A DNA stretch of 64,000 bases from Megaleporinus macrocephalus (Eukaryota > Chordata > Actinopteri > Characiformes > Anostomidae): assembly GCA_021613375.1 (NCBI GenBank), contig CM038715.1:1437001-1501000 (forward strand), in the 5' to 3' direction. Position numbers and translations under genes: made by a program. Numbering within the stretch: position 1 is the first letter of the stretch; every line of letters starts with the position of its first letter. Shown here piece by piece: positions 10,219 through 29,682 of the stretch. Below the pieces are notes generated by a model. That model had not been told where the DNA came from. It was given only the letters and a program-made list of their open reading frames with translations, and made no database searches.

Positions 10219-10890
10219 ATGCAAATGACTTTCTGAAGATCTCTGTAGATGAGTTACAGAGATGCATGAAGCTGGAAAACCTTTGTATGAGATGTATGAG
10301 GGAAAGCCTCCTCTTCTTTAGCCCATCTGTTATGTTCCAACAGCCAAACGGAGAATATGCATGAATCACAACAATGAGAAGCTCTGCCAGCGTTACTATA
10401 CACCTGACAACGATGCAAGACTTTAACATATGGCAACTTCTGAGCATAGACCACCGGCACAGAAGAACAGACTGGAAAAATACAGAAAAAAGACAGGAAA
10501 ATGACCACCAACGGCTGGAATGTGTGAGAAAGAACATACTGCCAGCCACCGTGTTTCTTTATTAGGCAAGTCAGTCTCTGTGGCATCAAACAGCATGCCT
10601 GTCTTTAATTCCACCTCTGGGAGTTAACAGCCCCAGCTAACTGTGAAACATGCTAGAGGGAGCATCTTGGTTTGGGGCTGCTTTGCTTGGAGGTGAGGAG
10701 CTGAGGAGACGTTGGGTAAACAGGCAAACAACAAGCAAATAAACTAAAGAATAGTTGAAGAAGTTGTGTTTTGGGGTCACAACCCTGATATTAACCCCTC
10801 TCGAGATGCTGAGGTGTGACCTAAAGAGGCCTGCGTAAGCAAAGCATCACAGAAACACTGATAAGCTGAAACACATGAGCAGAGAGGAAT
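10219..10890 (+). mobile_element. Tc1-like relic interrupted by the solo LTR
   Basis: Contains Tc1 landmarks in order: AATGTGTGAGAAAGAACATA, TTTCTTTATTAGGCAAGTCA, GAAACATGCTAGAGGGAGCA with TGGTTTGGGGCTGCTTTGCT, then CTCGAGATGCTGAGGTGTGA and AGAAACACTGATAAGCTGAA. Its 5' side probably continues at 9180-9335 (AAGTAAGTGAACTGTTTGGA), so the LTR landed inside it. No open transposase frame. Confidence 0.65.
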
Positions 10891-11117
10891 TATCCAATAA
10901 TATTCAGTGTAGTGAAAATCTTATTTGTAGCTACAGGAATCGTTTGTGGGCTACTAAGATTATTAAACTGAACTCAGGGTTCACTTACTCTGGATGTTTA
11001 CTCAATGTGCTCAATATTAGACATGAAATGTACAGCTGTTTATGTGTAAATCAGTTTAGTTAGATGAGATTTATTAGTAATAAATGCAAAAATCCAAATA
11101 ATTCTAAACAAATCACT

Positions 11118-12520
11118 TTTTCAAGATTCAAGATTCAAGATTCAAGATTCAAGAGTTTTATTGTCATGTGTACAGCAGAACAGACAGTTACACTGTACAA
11201 TGAAATTCTTACTTTGCTGCTCCTCCATTCACCAATAGATAAGATAACAAATAAAAGAAATAAAAAATATATATACAAAATATACAAAGTATAACAATAT
11301 AAGTTGAAGTAGATAAAAATATTTTTATAGTTAAAGAATAAAAAATAAAAGTTATGTGTGCTTTTATGTGCAAGTATGAAGAGCAGCAGCCATAAAGTGC
11401 AAGTTGCAAGTAACGAATGTAAACAATAATGTTTGTGTGAGTAGTGAATGTAAACAGTATTCTGACAGTACAGTGAGTGTAAGGTGCAGTTTAAATCAGA
11501 CCAGTTAAAACCAGTTCAGAAAGGAGAGGTTGGAGAGGTAGTGCGTGAGGTGTTCACAAGCCTGATGGCCTGTGAGTAGAAACTGTTTGTCAGTCTGGAC
11601 TTCACACTCCTGTAACGTCTGCCTGAAGGTAAACGTGTGAAGAGTGTGTGCTGGGGGTGTGTACTGTCCCTGATTATGTTGTGGGCCCTCCTGGTGACCC
11701 TGGTGTGGTAGATGTTCTGTAGTGAGGGGAAGGCTGCTCCTGAGATGGACTGTGCAGTTTTGATCACACGCTGGAGAGCCTTTCTGTCCTGAGCAGTAGA
11801 GTTTCCATACCAGACGATGATGGAGCTGGTAAGAACACTCTCAATCATACTCCTGTAGAAGGTGCTGAGAATTTTGGTTGGCATACCAAATTTTCTCAGC
11901 CTTCTCAGAAAGTACAGTCGCTGCTGGGACTTCCTGATGATGATCTGAGTGTTGTGGGACCAGCTGAGATCCTCACTGATGTGAATGCCAAGAAACTTAA
12001 AGGTTTTCACCCTCTCTACCTCAGTCTCCCCTATGTACAGGGGTGTGTGTAGCTCTCGCTTCCTCCTTGGATCAACAATCATTTCCTTGGTCTTGTCTGC
12101 ATTCAAGGAAAGATTGTTGTCATGACACCAGGCCACCAGCTCAGCCACCTCCTTCCTGTACGCTGTCTCTTCCCCACCAGTGATCAGTCCAATGACTGTA
12201 GTATCATCAGCAAATTTGATGATGCTGGTGTTGTTCTGGGAGGCCACGCAGTCGTATGTGAAGAGCGTGTACAGAAGGGGGCTCAGCACACAGCCTTGAG
12301 GGACCCCTGTGCTCACTGTTCTTGTGCTGGATGTGCAGCTGCCGACTCTGACTGACTGGGGTCTGTCTGTTAGAAAGTTCAGCACCCAGTTGCAGAGGGC
12401 TGGTGTCAGTCCGAGGGTGAGGAGCTTTTCTGAGAGTCTGTGTGGGATGACCGTGTTGAATGCTGAACTGTAGTCAATAAAGAGCATTCTGACATATGTG
12501 TCCATATGTGTCCACATTTT
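11118..12520 (-). mobile_element. 5'-truncated CR1/Rex1-like LINE
   Basis: On the minus strand a reverse-transcriptase frame is followed by a ~400-bp 3'UTR. The 3' end (plus-strand 11118-11220) has heptamer repeats of TTCAAGA and then TTTTATTGTCATGTGTACAG and CAATGAAATTCTTACTTTGC, a common fish LINE terminus. Truncation at about 12500 removes the endonuclease and the start of the RT, the usual result of incomplete reverse transcription. CR1/Rex1 assignment is from motif resemblance. Confidence 0.85.
11516..12517 (-). CDS. LINE reverse transcriptase, C-terminal 333 residues
   Basis: One uninterrupted frame. It starts in the RT palm near [18 protein letters not shown], then [16 protein letters not shown] and the catalytic box [14 protein letters not shown]. 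These are followed by the thumb region ([14 protein letters not shown]) and the C-terminal segment with [10 protein letters not shown] and [13 protein letters not shown]. The enzyme copies element RNA into DNA at the insertion site. The absence of stops suggests a young insertion, but the N-terminal RT blocks and endonuclease are missing, so it cannot act alone. The listed start Met is only the first in-frame ATG at the truncation. Confidence 0.85.
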   Translation of the reverse strand: MWTHMDTYVRMLFIDYSSAFNTVIPHRLSEKLLTLGLTPALCNWVLNFLTDRPQSVRVGSCTSSTRTVSTGVPQGCVLSPLLYTLFTYDCVASQNNTSIIKFADDTTVIGLITGGEETAYRKEVAELVAWCHDNNLSLNADKTKEMIVDPRRKRELHTPLYIGETEVERVKTFKFLGIHISEDLSWSHNTQIIIRKSQQRLYFLRRLRKFGMPTKILSTFYRSMIESVLTSSIIVWYGNSTAQDRKALQRVIKTAQSISGAAFPSLQNIYHTRVTRRAHNIIRDSTHPQHTLFTRLPSGRRYRSVKSRLTNSFYSQAIRLVNTSRTTSPTSPF

Positions 12521-13500
12521 TCTTGTAACTATAGCAGCTGTTGTGTACCACAGGTACTGCAGGTAATGAGTGACACTTGCAACAAAAGCAAAGTGAGTTT
12601 TGAACTTTTTTTAAAATTGAGACAGAGGCATGTTTTTTTTAATACATTAAAGTTGTTATGAAGCAAGTGCTCGTTGTATAGCATAAGAGTAAAATACTCT
12701 TACAGTCATCAGGTGACACACCAGGGAACCTGAGTGCCTGAAAACACTGCGTCATTCACACAGTAGTGTTAACCGTTGCCCCTTCAACAGTACAAAAATA
12801 ATTAAAATTATATACAAAATATGAGAATTCTTATGCTAGCTCAATTTCCTTTGTAACTACATGTAATAAATACCAATCAATTAAATCACAATCAATTACT
12901 GACTACTAGGTGCATTACTTTCACACTGATTTACTCTACCATATGCACAGTACATAACAGAAACACAGAAAGAGTATACTGTGACTGTGACTCCACACAA
13001 GAGCACAAGATTACTGTAATATTACCGTATTCTTCTGTACACGTACAGTGTTAAACCGTAAAAGGAAATCTCCTGTATTTGCACATAGCAACTCTAAAAG
13101 TGATGCAACTTGTGTGCACATTTAGAAAAGAAAACAGGGACTTTTTACTGTTAAAATGTATAAATTACATGACTTTTAAAATGTTTACACATTTTTAACC
13201 TTGTCTTATCCTACTGTGGTATTGTCTTCATCACAGTAGTTAACCATAATAGTTACAGTAGCCTCGCAGAAAAAGATGAGATGGTTTTACTCTTAAAAAA
13301 ATATATATATTGTGAAATCCTGGCAATATAGCTAATACCAAAAAGAATTCCTACATACAGAACCTCCAACTTACATACAGAACTTCTAATGCTGAGTATG
13401 GATGAGATGCAAGTCCAATTTCTCATTCCTTGCCAGACTGTACTCTGTGTTCCAGCTAGCCTGTTGACACTGTCTAGAGGACATCAGTGTTTGTTAGTTT
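12521..13500. other. Upstream intergenic of pepsinogen
   Basis: AT-rich, no coding signal, no clear mobile element. A short internal repetition TACATACAGAAC occurs near 13354 and 13373. Confidence 0.5.
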
Positions 13501-13510
13501 TTAGTAGCCC

Positions 13511-13594
13511 TTATCACTTATCACGTTTAGACCTGACTTCAGTAGTTTCTTATCAGAGTGATACGATAAAGTTAGATGCTCAGGTGTATAAAAG
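13511..13594 (+). promoter_or_regulatory. Pepsinogen proximal promoter: GATA cluster and TATA box
   Basis: A TATAAAAG box lies at 13587-13594, 62 bp before the first ATG. Just upstream are five GATA cores: TTATCA at 13511-13516, 13518-13523 and 13550-13555 (reverse strand), GATA at 13560-13563 and GATAAA at 13565-13570. GATA4/5/6 factors are known to drive gastric genes, so these are candidate binding sites; function is inferred. Confidence 0.75.
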
Positions 13595-13655
13595 GAAATA
13601 AACCTGCAGCAGATCTCTCAGCCCTCAGGTTCTGTCCATAGATCCGAGAGTAGCC

Positions 13656-20359
<6,704 letters not shown>

Positions 20360-20463
20360 ACACACTCTGATTTAATCTCCCGATCATATCAGTAAATGCT
20401 GCAGCGCGAGCGCTGAAGAGGTTATTATTCTAGAGTCATGGTGATAAAATCATGAAATAACAT

Positions 20464-20469
20464 AATAAA
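20464..20469 (+). terminator. Pepsinogen poly(A) signal
   Basis: AATAAA 105 bp after the TAA stop, the first good signal in the 3'UTR. Confidence 0.75.
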
Positions 20470-22224
<1,755 letters not shown>

Positions 22225-22328
22225 TGAAATACAGAACTATTTTATATAATTTTAATAATAATTGACAAATGTGCACTCCTTTAGAGGGGGCAATATCACT
22301 GCCAGGTAACCATGGACTGTTGAATGAC

Positions 22329-22380
<52 letters not shown>

Positions 22381-22410
22381 CACTGCATATATGAGCTTTT
22401 TTATTTTTGA
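22225..22410. repeat. Local direct duplication, unit 1
   Basis: Shares CAATATCACTGCCAGGTAAC, ATGGACTGTTGAATGACTGC and TCACTGCATATATGAGCTTT with 22530-22745 in the same order. The unit contains a (TA)n run (22332-22378). Confidence 0.85.
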
Positions 22411-22529
22411 TAAAATATTACTACTTCATGCAAAATCTATCCCTTTATAAGTACTATTTGTTTTATATAGCATAACCCTGTCTTGAACCACTTAAACTAA
22501 TATCCATTTAGGAACCTTTATTTACTAAA

Positions 22530-22660
22530 CTGTATTTAAAAAATCTGATAAAATACAGAAATTGATATAGTTATTAATATTAATAATAATTGACAAAGGT
22601 TGAATTGACAAACAATATCACTGCCAGGTAACCATGGACTGTTGAATGACTGCATATATA

Positions 22661-22721
<61 letters not shown>

Positions 22722-22745
22722 CACTGCATATATGAGCTTTTTTAC
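22530..22745. repeat. Local direct duplication, unit 2
   Basis: Second unit matching 22225-22410; here the internal microsatellite is (CA)n then (TA)n (22663-22721) at the same place. Confidence 0.85.
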
Positions 22746-23412
22746 TTTGGCTCATATAACACCAATGCAACGGTGCCAGTTTTCCTATGATGGGATGGAG
22801 CTTATCCTCAAATGACTTCCTGCTCCCTACATGGTGCACTACATAGAAATGTAAATACTAGTACCCAGCTGTGCCCAGTAAAGATACAAACAGTGATTTA
22901 GTATTCAGCCGCATACAAACATTTAGAAATTGGTGCTGTGTAAGGTGTGCAAGCCTATGAAGAGACATTAGAGTATTATGGTGGAGTTGCACAGTGAATC
23001 ATATCGTAAGGACGGTAACTGAGGCCTATAAATTAAAGATGCAAGTTGTTCGGACTGCTTTCTATCATTAGTCTGTTAACCAGTCTACCGGCATAAATAG
23101 TTACGTAGTGACAACGTTGTGATAACGTACTGTTTTGGTGTCGATTATGTTGAAATGTAATTGTGTAATGTAAAGCTGTCAGCACGTAGTCACAACCTAC
23201 TAGAATCCCTTATACGTTATAGCTTCATTATATCTTCTCCTCTATCATTATATCTTCATAGAACTCCATAGAGGTTTTCTAAGTAATCTTGTTGAGTCAC
23301 CGTAAAAAACACAGCCTTTTAACAACGTTATAGCAACATTGTGGGAAGGTGGACACTGTTGTGATGTTGTTGTTTTCTTGGCTGTGGTCGAGACAAGCGG
23401 CGTGGAAGTCAA
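22746..23412. other. Intergenic, nothing recognised
   Basis: No coding signal or clear repeat until the GTGTGTCCCAAAT-type terminus at about 23417. Confidence 0.5.
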
Positions 23413-23442
23413 TAGGTGTGTCCCAAATCTCCTACTTACCTA

Positions 23443-24705
23443 CTACTCAGTAGTGAATCAGTAGGTAAGCGGGGCTAGTATGTCTGAATACTCAGTAGGT
23501 GAGCGTGGCTAGTATATCTGAATACTCAGTAGTAAATCAGTAGGCGAGCGTGGCTAGTATGTCTGAATACTCAGTAGTAAATCAGTAGGCGAGCGCGGCT
23601 AGTATGTCTGAATACTCAGTAGTAAATCAGTAGGCGAGCGCGGCTAGTATGTCTGAATACTCAGTAGTAAAACAGTAGGTGAGTGTAGCTAGTATGTCTG
23701 AATACTCAGTAGTAAATCAGTAAGTGAGCGTGGCTAGTACGTCTGAATACTCAGTAGTAAATCAGTAGGCGGGCGTGGCTAGTATGTCTGAATACTCAGT
23801 AGTAAATCAGTAGGTGAGTGTAGCTAGTATGTCTGAATACTCAGTAGTAAATCAGTAGGTGAGTGTAGCTAGTATGTCTGAATACTCAGTAGTAAATCAG
23901 TAGGCGAGCGCGGCTAGTATGTCTGAATACTCAGTAGTAAATCAGTAGGCGAGCGTGGCTAGTACGTCTGAATACTCAGTAGTAAATCAGTAGGCGAGCG
24001 CGGCTAGTATGTCTGAATACTCAGTAGTAAATCAGTAGGCGAGCGCGGCTAGTATGTCTGAATACTCAGTAGTAAATCAGTAGGCGAGCGTGGCTAGTAT
24101 GTCTAAAAACTCAGTAGTAAATCAGTAGGTGAGTGTAGCTAGTATGTCTGAATACTCAGTAGTAAATCAGTAGGCGAGCGCGGCTAGTATGTCTGAATAC
24201 TCAGTAGTAAATCAGTAGGTGAGCGTGGCTAGTATGTCTGAAAACTCAGTAGTAAATCAGTAGGTGAGTGTAGCTAGTATGTCTGAATACTCAGTAGTAA
24301 ATCAGTAGGTGAGCGCGGCTAGTATGTCTGAATACTCAGTAGTAAATCAGTAGGTGAGCGCGGCTAGTATGTCTGAATACTCAGTAGTAAATCAGTAGGC
24401 GAGCATGGCTAGTATGTCTGAATACTCAGTAGTAAATCAGTAGGCGAGCGCGGCTAGTATGTCTGAATACTCAGTAGTAAATCAGTAGGTGAGCGCGGCT
24501 AGTATGTCTGAATACTCAGTAGTAAATCAGTAGGCGAGCATGGCTAGTATGTCTGAATACTCAGTAGTAAATCAGTAGGTGAGCGTGGCTAGTATGTCTG
24601 AATACTCAGTAGTAAATCAGTAGGTGAGCGTGGCTAGTATGTCTGAATACTCAGTAGTAAATCAGTAGGCGAGCGCGGCTAATATGTCTGAATACTCAGT
24701 AGGTA
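23443..24705. repeat. 45-bp minisatellite, about 28 units
   Basis: Consensus GAATACTCAGTAGTAAATCA, then GTAGGCGAGCGCGGCTAGTA and TGTCT, recurring every 45 bp (e.g. 23521, 23566, 23611). Units differ mainly at CGAGCGCGG / TGAGTGTAG / CGAGCGTGG. The array starts just inside a GTGTGTCCCAAAT-type element end (23417) and ends in TACTGAGTAGTAGTGAAC. Confidence 0.95.
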
Positions 24706-25890
24706 CTGAGTAGTAGTGAACGGTACCGGATGACCTCCTGAATCAGCAGCTATTTTTATGTAGGTGAACACAGCACACTGTGTATCCCATGATTCACCTG
24801 GAGTCGTGGATGAATTCAGAGTGGAGTAAATAAACGGTGTAAAGCTGAACGTCGGCTGTGTGTACGTAGCTACTGCTAGTGAACTGCCGCTACAGAAGTT
24901 AGAGCTACTGCTGAGATAAACAATGATTACATTCCTCCTGTTTCATCTTCTCTGATCTACAGCTCCACACCGTCTGATACATAATCAGATAAAAACTCAG
25001 ATCAGAGTCACTAAAAGTCTAAATCTGTCAGTAAACGAGCTTTTAATGAATAGCAGGACTTTTACGGTGGTGGTCTGACGTCTTGCGTCAGAGAACGCTG
25101 GTAATATGGTGGACGTAGTACGTCTGAGATTGTGTAGCTACTAAAACTCTCCTACTGAACCTACCTACTAGTCTGACGCTCCAGCAGCACGTACTGACTC
25201 TAATCTAGTATCTACTGACTCTAATCTAGTACCTACTGACTAGTAGACGATAGGACTACGTGGCGCAGTAATACACAGTTCATTTGCTGTGATGCGGCCT
25301 TGGGTTGGCGTGTATAGTGTATTTCCCAAAGGGCTTCTAACGAGTCTCAGCCAAACAGATTTAGTTCATGATATCCATCAGCAGAGGGCAACAGTCAGTT
25401 GGAATGTGACCAGTATTACCAAACCCTGGGCCTCCTCTGCGGTCAGCGCTCCTCACAGCTGCAGAGACGTCAGAGCCAAGGCCGGGGCACTTTTTACACA
25501 GCGTCCAAGCATTAGTGTCCTCTTTATTTTAGTGATGTCTAAACCATAATTCATCACTCACTGACTCACTCACTCTCTCACTAGATGACCTGGTTGAAAA
25601 CTCCCCCGGTCCCCCCACAGTGGGCCCTCATGCTCTCCTGTTTGCTCCTTCACATGGCTAAAGTTCTGAGCGCTCTAAAGCCTCTGATCCTCTGTGGCCT
25701 CCAGCCTTGCCCCTGTATCTATCCATGTTCCAGCGCTGGTTCTCTCCGTTCCTGCACTTCTCTGCCTGCATGTCCTCACCTGACCCTCGCGAGTGGAGCC
25801 AAGGACTCGCGGGTTGGAGGGGGAGGCTCTTACGTAAGGGGCTTTTCATGTGCACAGTTCTAAATGAGCGAGTGAGAGCGTGTGTGTGCG
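24706..25890. other. Intergenic; probable remainder of the minisatellite-bearing element
   Basis: 25135-25260 contains repeated ACTGACTCTAATCTAGTA motifs and TACTACT-like ends resembling the sequence left of the minisatellite, so it may be the far end of the same element. No gene recognised. Confidence 0.4.
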
Positions 25891-25896
25891 CATGAG

Positions 25897-25906
25897 TGAA
25901 AGAGAA

Positions 25907-25981
<75 letters not shown>
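25897..25981. repeat. (GA)n microsatellite
   Basis: GA run with a few AAAG interruptions. Confidence 0.95.
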
Positions 25982-25986
<5 letters not shown>

Positions 25987-26224
25987 ACTGTCAGAATCAA
26001 TTCATTTCTGATAGTTTGCAAGCAAGGAAAGGGAGGAGGAGGGGCTGCACCCAAAAGCTTCTACTCTCCTCTTTCACTCACACAGAGGAGTAGCGTACAT
26101 GTGCCGGTTGTATAGGAGGCTAATTATTTTTAAAAAATGGGTTAATTACCAGAATTCATAAGCGTCATCTCTACATTCCTGCTCTGCAGTGACTACACTG
26201 TGTAGCTATTTCTTTCATTCGTTG

Positions 26225-27334
26225 TTAAAGGGAACCCCGGCTGGTAACACATGTGAGCTTTAATATGGTGTAATGACTCTAAACTATTAAGAAACGTTGT
26301 TAAAAATCACTAAAAGTATCAGATTTATTAGATTTTCTGTAAAATCCGCTGCACGTTGGTCTCCATTGTTGTATCTACTGACGTGATCAGCGGGTAGTGA
26401 CGTCAAATGGTTGCAGTAACCGGCCGTCACGCTTGAGCACAGCTAGCTACTAAACATGCTACTGTTCAGTCTTTACAGTTTGAGCTAGAACTCAACATTT
26501 CTGACATCAGCGGTGACATCACACACCACGTTAGTGTAAATGGTGAACAGAGAGGGTGGAGGAGAGAGTGGACACAGTGCTGGAGTTGTTGTGAAGCTGT
26601 GTGTTGGTGTTGACGGAGAAGGAGAGTGTCTGTTAAAGGAGCTCCGCTTTCTAGCAGGAAACATTCACGCTCAGTAAACAGCTAGATACACTGAACGGGA
26701 GTGTCTCTGAGCTTCACACTCCTTTATTAGTGAAGTAGTATGTTCACTACTAAGACTCTACTTTCACCTTCAGGATCCACAAACGAGGAGAAGCAGCTGA
26801 CGCTAACGCTAATCGTTCTCAGGAGAGAGTCCAGCGCATGTTCACGTTCACGATTCTTCTCGTGGTTCTCCATAATCTGGAGCTTCTGGACTTCCTGTGT
26901 GGGGAAACTGTGGCACTGCATTGTGTTTTAGTCTACGCTTAAAACCAACAGCCTCCGTCAAGTCTCTCACCAGTGGTGGTCTACTGAACCACTCCAACTC
27001 ATCCAGACTGAAGTGAGGAGAGCAGAGCGGGAGTCTTTGGGTAGCTGTGTTGGTCCACACGCTGCTTCACTAACTATTCTCCTTGTTTATGTTTGTGAAG
27101 CTGTTTAGACTAATATCAGTCTTCACACTGCCTTTCACTGAAACAACATCAACAACACAATGTACATGGTTTTCTTTAATCTAGGTTAGTAACTAACATT
27201 CACTCCTTCCAACCACAGTGAAGTCAGAAATAATGGCTCCTAATAAATCTACTTATTTTTTGTGATTTCTACACAAAAGTGAGTCATTACACCAAATTAA
27301 GCTTACAAATGTTACCAGCCGGGGTTCCCTTTAA
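26225..27334 (-). mobile_element. Kolobok-like DNA transposon relic with TTAA target duplication
   Basis: Inverted ends of about 50 bp start AGGGAACCCCGGCTGGTAAC after TTAA (26225-26228), mirrored before TTAA at 27331-27334. The match runs from 26229 to about 26281 and from 27282 to 27330. A minus-strand THAP-domain remnant lies inside (26848-27060). TTAA duplications plus a THAP-type protein are features of Kolobok transposons; piggyBac also uses TTAA but lacks THAP. The 5 bp outside each TTAA also mirror each other (CGTTG/CAACG), leaving the exact border slightly uncertain. Confidence 0.75.
26848..27060 (-). pseudogene. THAP-domain remnant
   Basis: The frame contains CSPHFSLDELEWF (the C-x2-H zinc pair of a C2CH THAP finger) followed by GFKRRLKHNAVPQFPHTG, matching the AVP box that closes THAP domains. 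The first two zinc cysteines and the catalytic part of a transposase are not visible in this frame; a shifted frame continues at 26727-26921. Likely a dead transposase N-terminus; could be an unrelated THAP protein captured by the element. Confidence 0.6.
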
Positions 27335-27431
27335 CAACGATAGCATTGTGGGCCGAACCGTTTCTTTTATTTTGGTGTTGTGCCGATACTGATACTGATA
27401 CTGTTTTGGTGAGGATGTGGTGACTCTACAT

Positions 27432-27520
27432 TCTTACGGCCATGCCGCCTTGAGCGCGCCTGATCTCGTCTGATCTCGGAAGCTAAGCAGGGCCGGGCCT
27501 GGGTAGTACTTGGATGAGAG
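27432..27520 (+). ncRNA. 5S rRNA-derived sequence, truncated
   Basis: About 88 of ~120 nt of 5S rRNA: CTTACGGCCATGCCGCCTTG, then GATCTCGTCTGATCTCGGAA, GCTAAGCAGGG and GGGCCTGGGTAGTACTTGGA. The internal promoter (A box, intermediate element, C box) is largely retained, but the 3' helix strand is lost after GGATGAGAG and there are several substitutions. It may be a 5S pseudogene or the head of a 5S-derived SINE (SINE3-like). A functional 5S gene is unlikely. Confidence 0.85.
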
Positions 27521-28197
27521 AGTGACTTAAGCAGACATATATAACTTCTGGGTTATTATCATACCATTATGTTGGCAAAAAGGCTCCAGAGAGGAAAAGA
27601 AAGATGAGAACAGGCTGTTTATAAGATGACACAACCGGATTATACTCCAAACAATAGGGGGCAGCAAATTCCCTGAAAATGCACAGTCCCCCCACTAACC
27701 CCCTTCAGTTCTTACCAGTCTAGAAGAAGCATTGTGAGTTCAAACTTCATCCCTTTACTTACCAAGCGCGCCTCCAGTGGTGGAAAGCAATGACTGTGTT
27801 AATTCTTGTTTTTTTCTTTTCCTTCTTGTTTTCTGCTGAAAGTGGTTTCTTGCCAAGAGCTTCAGCCACGACTGCCTTTACATTTTCTTTCATTGGCTGT
27901 CGGTATTTAAATAATATAAACAGGAGCAGAACCTTTAAAATGACAGACAAGAGATTAGAAAAGGATACTGGAGACCTGCAGTGCTGCTAATTCACTCTCT
28001 CATATTAGACTGATACAATGCTACAGTGACTCACTGCTGCCTCTTGAGATCTGAAGTGATATTACAGACTGGATGGACTGGAGTTAGCTCGATAGCATGC
28101 TAACCTTAGTAGATATCTCTACATAAACATACAGACGTCATGACAAATCATCAGAACTCCACATTCTGTGAAATAATATAATAATCACACTTACCTA
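27521..28197. other. Intergenic, nothing recognised
   Basis: No T-run terminator directly after the 5S-like segment, no gene and no clear repeat. Confidence 0.5.
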
Positions 28198-28697
28198 ATG
28201 GGGTGTGCGATATGGCTCTACAATAATATCACGATATTTCATGGTATTTTTGCGATAACGATACTCTTGGCGATATGACAAAACATTGAATAAAAATAAA
28301 ATTCAAGAATACACTACTGCAACAAAATGAAAATTTAATTTTATTATTGCATATGATATGACATGGCACACCCCTAACTGAGATATTAAAAAATACAAGA
28401 ATTTATCAGATTGTAACAGAAGTCAATGATCCAGAATGTCATGATACTAAATAATGCACTCCAAATATCTCCATTTATCCAGGACTGAAGTAAAGTGAAT
28501 GATACTGGACTAATAAAATCTGTCTCTAGTAGATATATAATGGGAAATGAGAAAAGTGTGAATTTTTCTTTTTCTAAAAACAGTAAAAAGTAGGGATGGG
28601 GGATATGGCACAATATTTCAGGGTATAATATCGTTCACCAAATTCAAAAATCTTGGTAATATTATTGTGTACGATACGATATGGCCCACCTCTAATA
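28198..28697 (+). mobile_element. hAT-type MITE 'Q', copy 1
   Basis: Termini AATGGGGTGTGCGATATGG and its mirror GATATGGCCCACCTCTAA; the whole ~490 bp matches the reverse complement of 55449-55927. An additional internal GATATGGC / GGCACACCCC pair lies near 28370. No coding frame. The target duplication is not clear in this copy. Confidence 0.75.
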
Positions 28698-29386
28698 TCT
28701 AAATATGTGTGACGTGTCAACACTGCCATTGGGTTTAGATTAAACTAAGCTTGAAGTTAGCTGGGTAATCTAATTAGACCCCAGATGAGCATCCAATCAG
28801 CAGCAATACACAAATGTGCCAGCTGCAAATGTATATAATTTAGAAAACCTGTGGCAGTCATTGTTATGAATTTTCCAGGTCATCAGAAAGTGATCCTGCT
28901 TAGACTAGAGCCAGCCATGATCACCCCATCAATAAAATACAATATTAGTAAAACAGAGATACCATAAAGCAATTTCTCACATGCAAGCAGTAGTAAAAAA
29001 AATAAAAATGCTTCAAAATCTGTAGCGCCAGTACTTTGAGGGGAGGCGTGATGAGCAAGGATTTAACCAGATTTAATTAAGCATTTAAAGATAATCCATG
29101 CCAAGGCACGCAGTATTTCCACAGCTCTGAAATCAATCGACTGTGAAGCTGTCCAACAAGGAAATGCTATTAATTCCAGTGTATTATGTTTTTATTTGTG
29201 ATGCAGAACACAAATTTAGTCAAATATATTAAAAAAAAAATCTAAACCACTCCCTTCTTTTTTTGGTACTGGGAGAGTCCACAGATGGGTCAAGTTTTTA
29301 TTTGGAGCATGTACTACCTATAATGTGTGTACTTTAGTTGCATTTCTAAATAAAATCAGTGAAATGGTATAAATGCTAGGATGTCC
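28698..29386. other. Intergenic, nothing recognised
   Basis: No coding frame or recognised repeat. Confidence 0.5.
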
Positions 29387-29430
29387 AGATGTAATAATAA
29401 TAATAATAATAATAGTAATAATAATAACAA
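29387..29430. repeat. (AAT)n microsatellite
   Basis: TAATAATAAT run with one GTA interruption. Confidence 0.9.
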
Positions 29431-29622
29431 ACAAAATGAATCATTTTCATACAAGGACAGGAGATGGCGTGGTACTTGCGTACTGAGTGGTGTGTCTGTA
29501 TCTGAAACTACTGCCCAGCTGGTTGTGACGCCTGCTCTCCAGTACTACAACATCCTGCTGCTGAATGCAGGGACATGCAGCAAGCGAAGGAGAGAGCATG
29601 TAAGGAGAGATGGTATTCAAGG

Positions 29623-29682
29623 GCAGTGAGAGAGAGAGGGTGAGAGAGAGAGAGAGAGAGGGAGGGAGGGAGAGAGAGAGAG
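29623..29682. repeat. (GA)n/(GGA)n low-complexity
   Basis: Purine-rich GAGA and GGGAGG run. Confidence 0.9.

Noticed and set aside
9696..10236. Overlapping frames of 70-118 codons on the + strand
   Set aside because: They fall inside the solo LTR and show no domain; GC-rich LTR sequence gives chance frames.
25289..25863. Frames of 86 and 92 codons downstream of the 45-bp array
   Set aside because: No domain, no splice sites that extend them, and composition typical of intergenic sequence.
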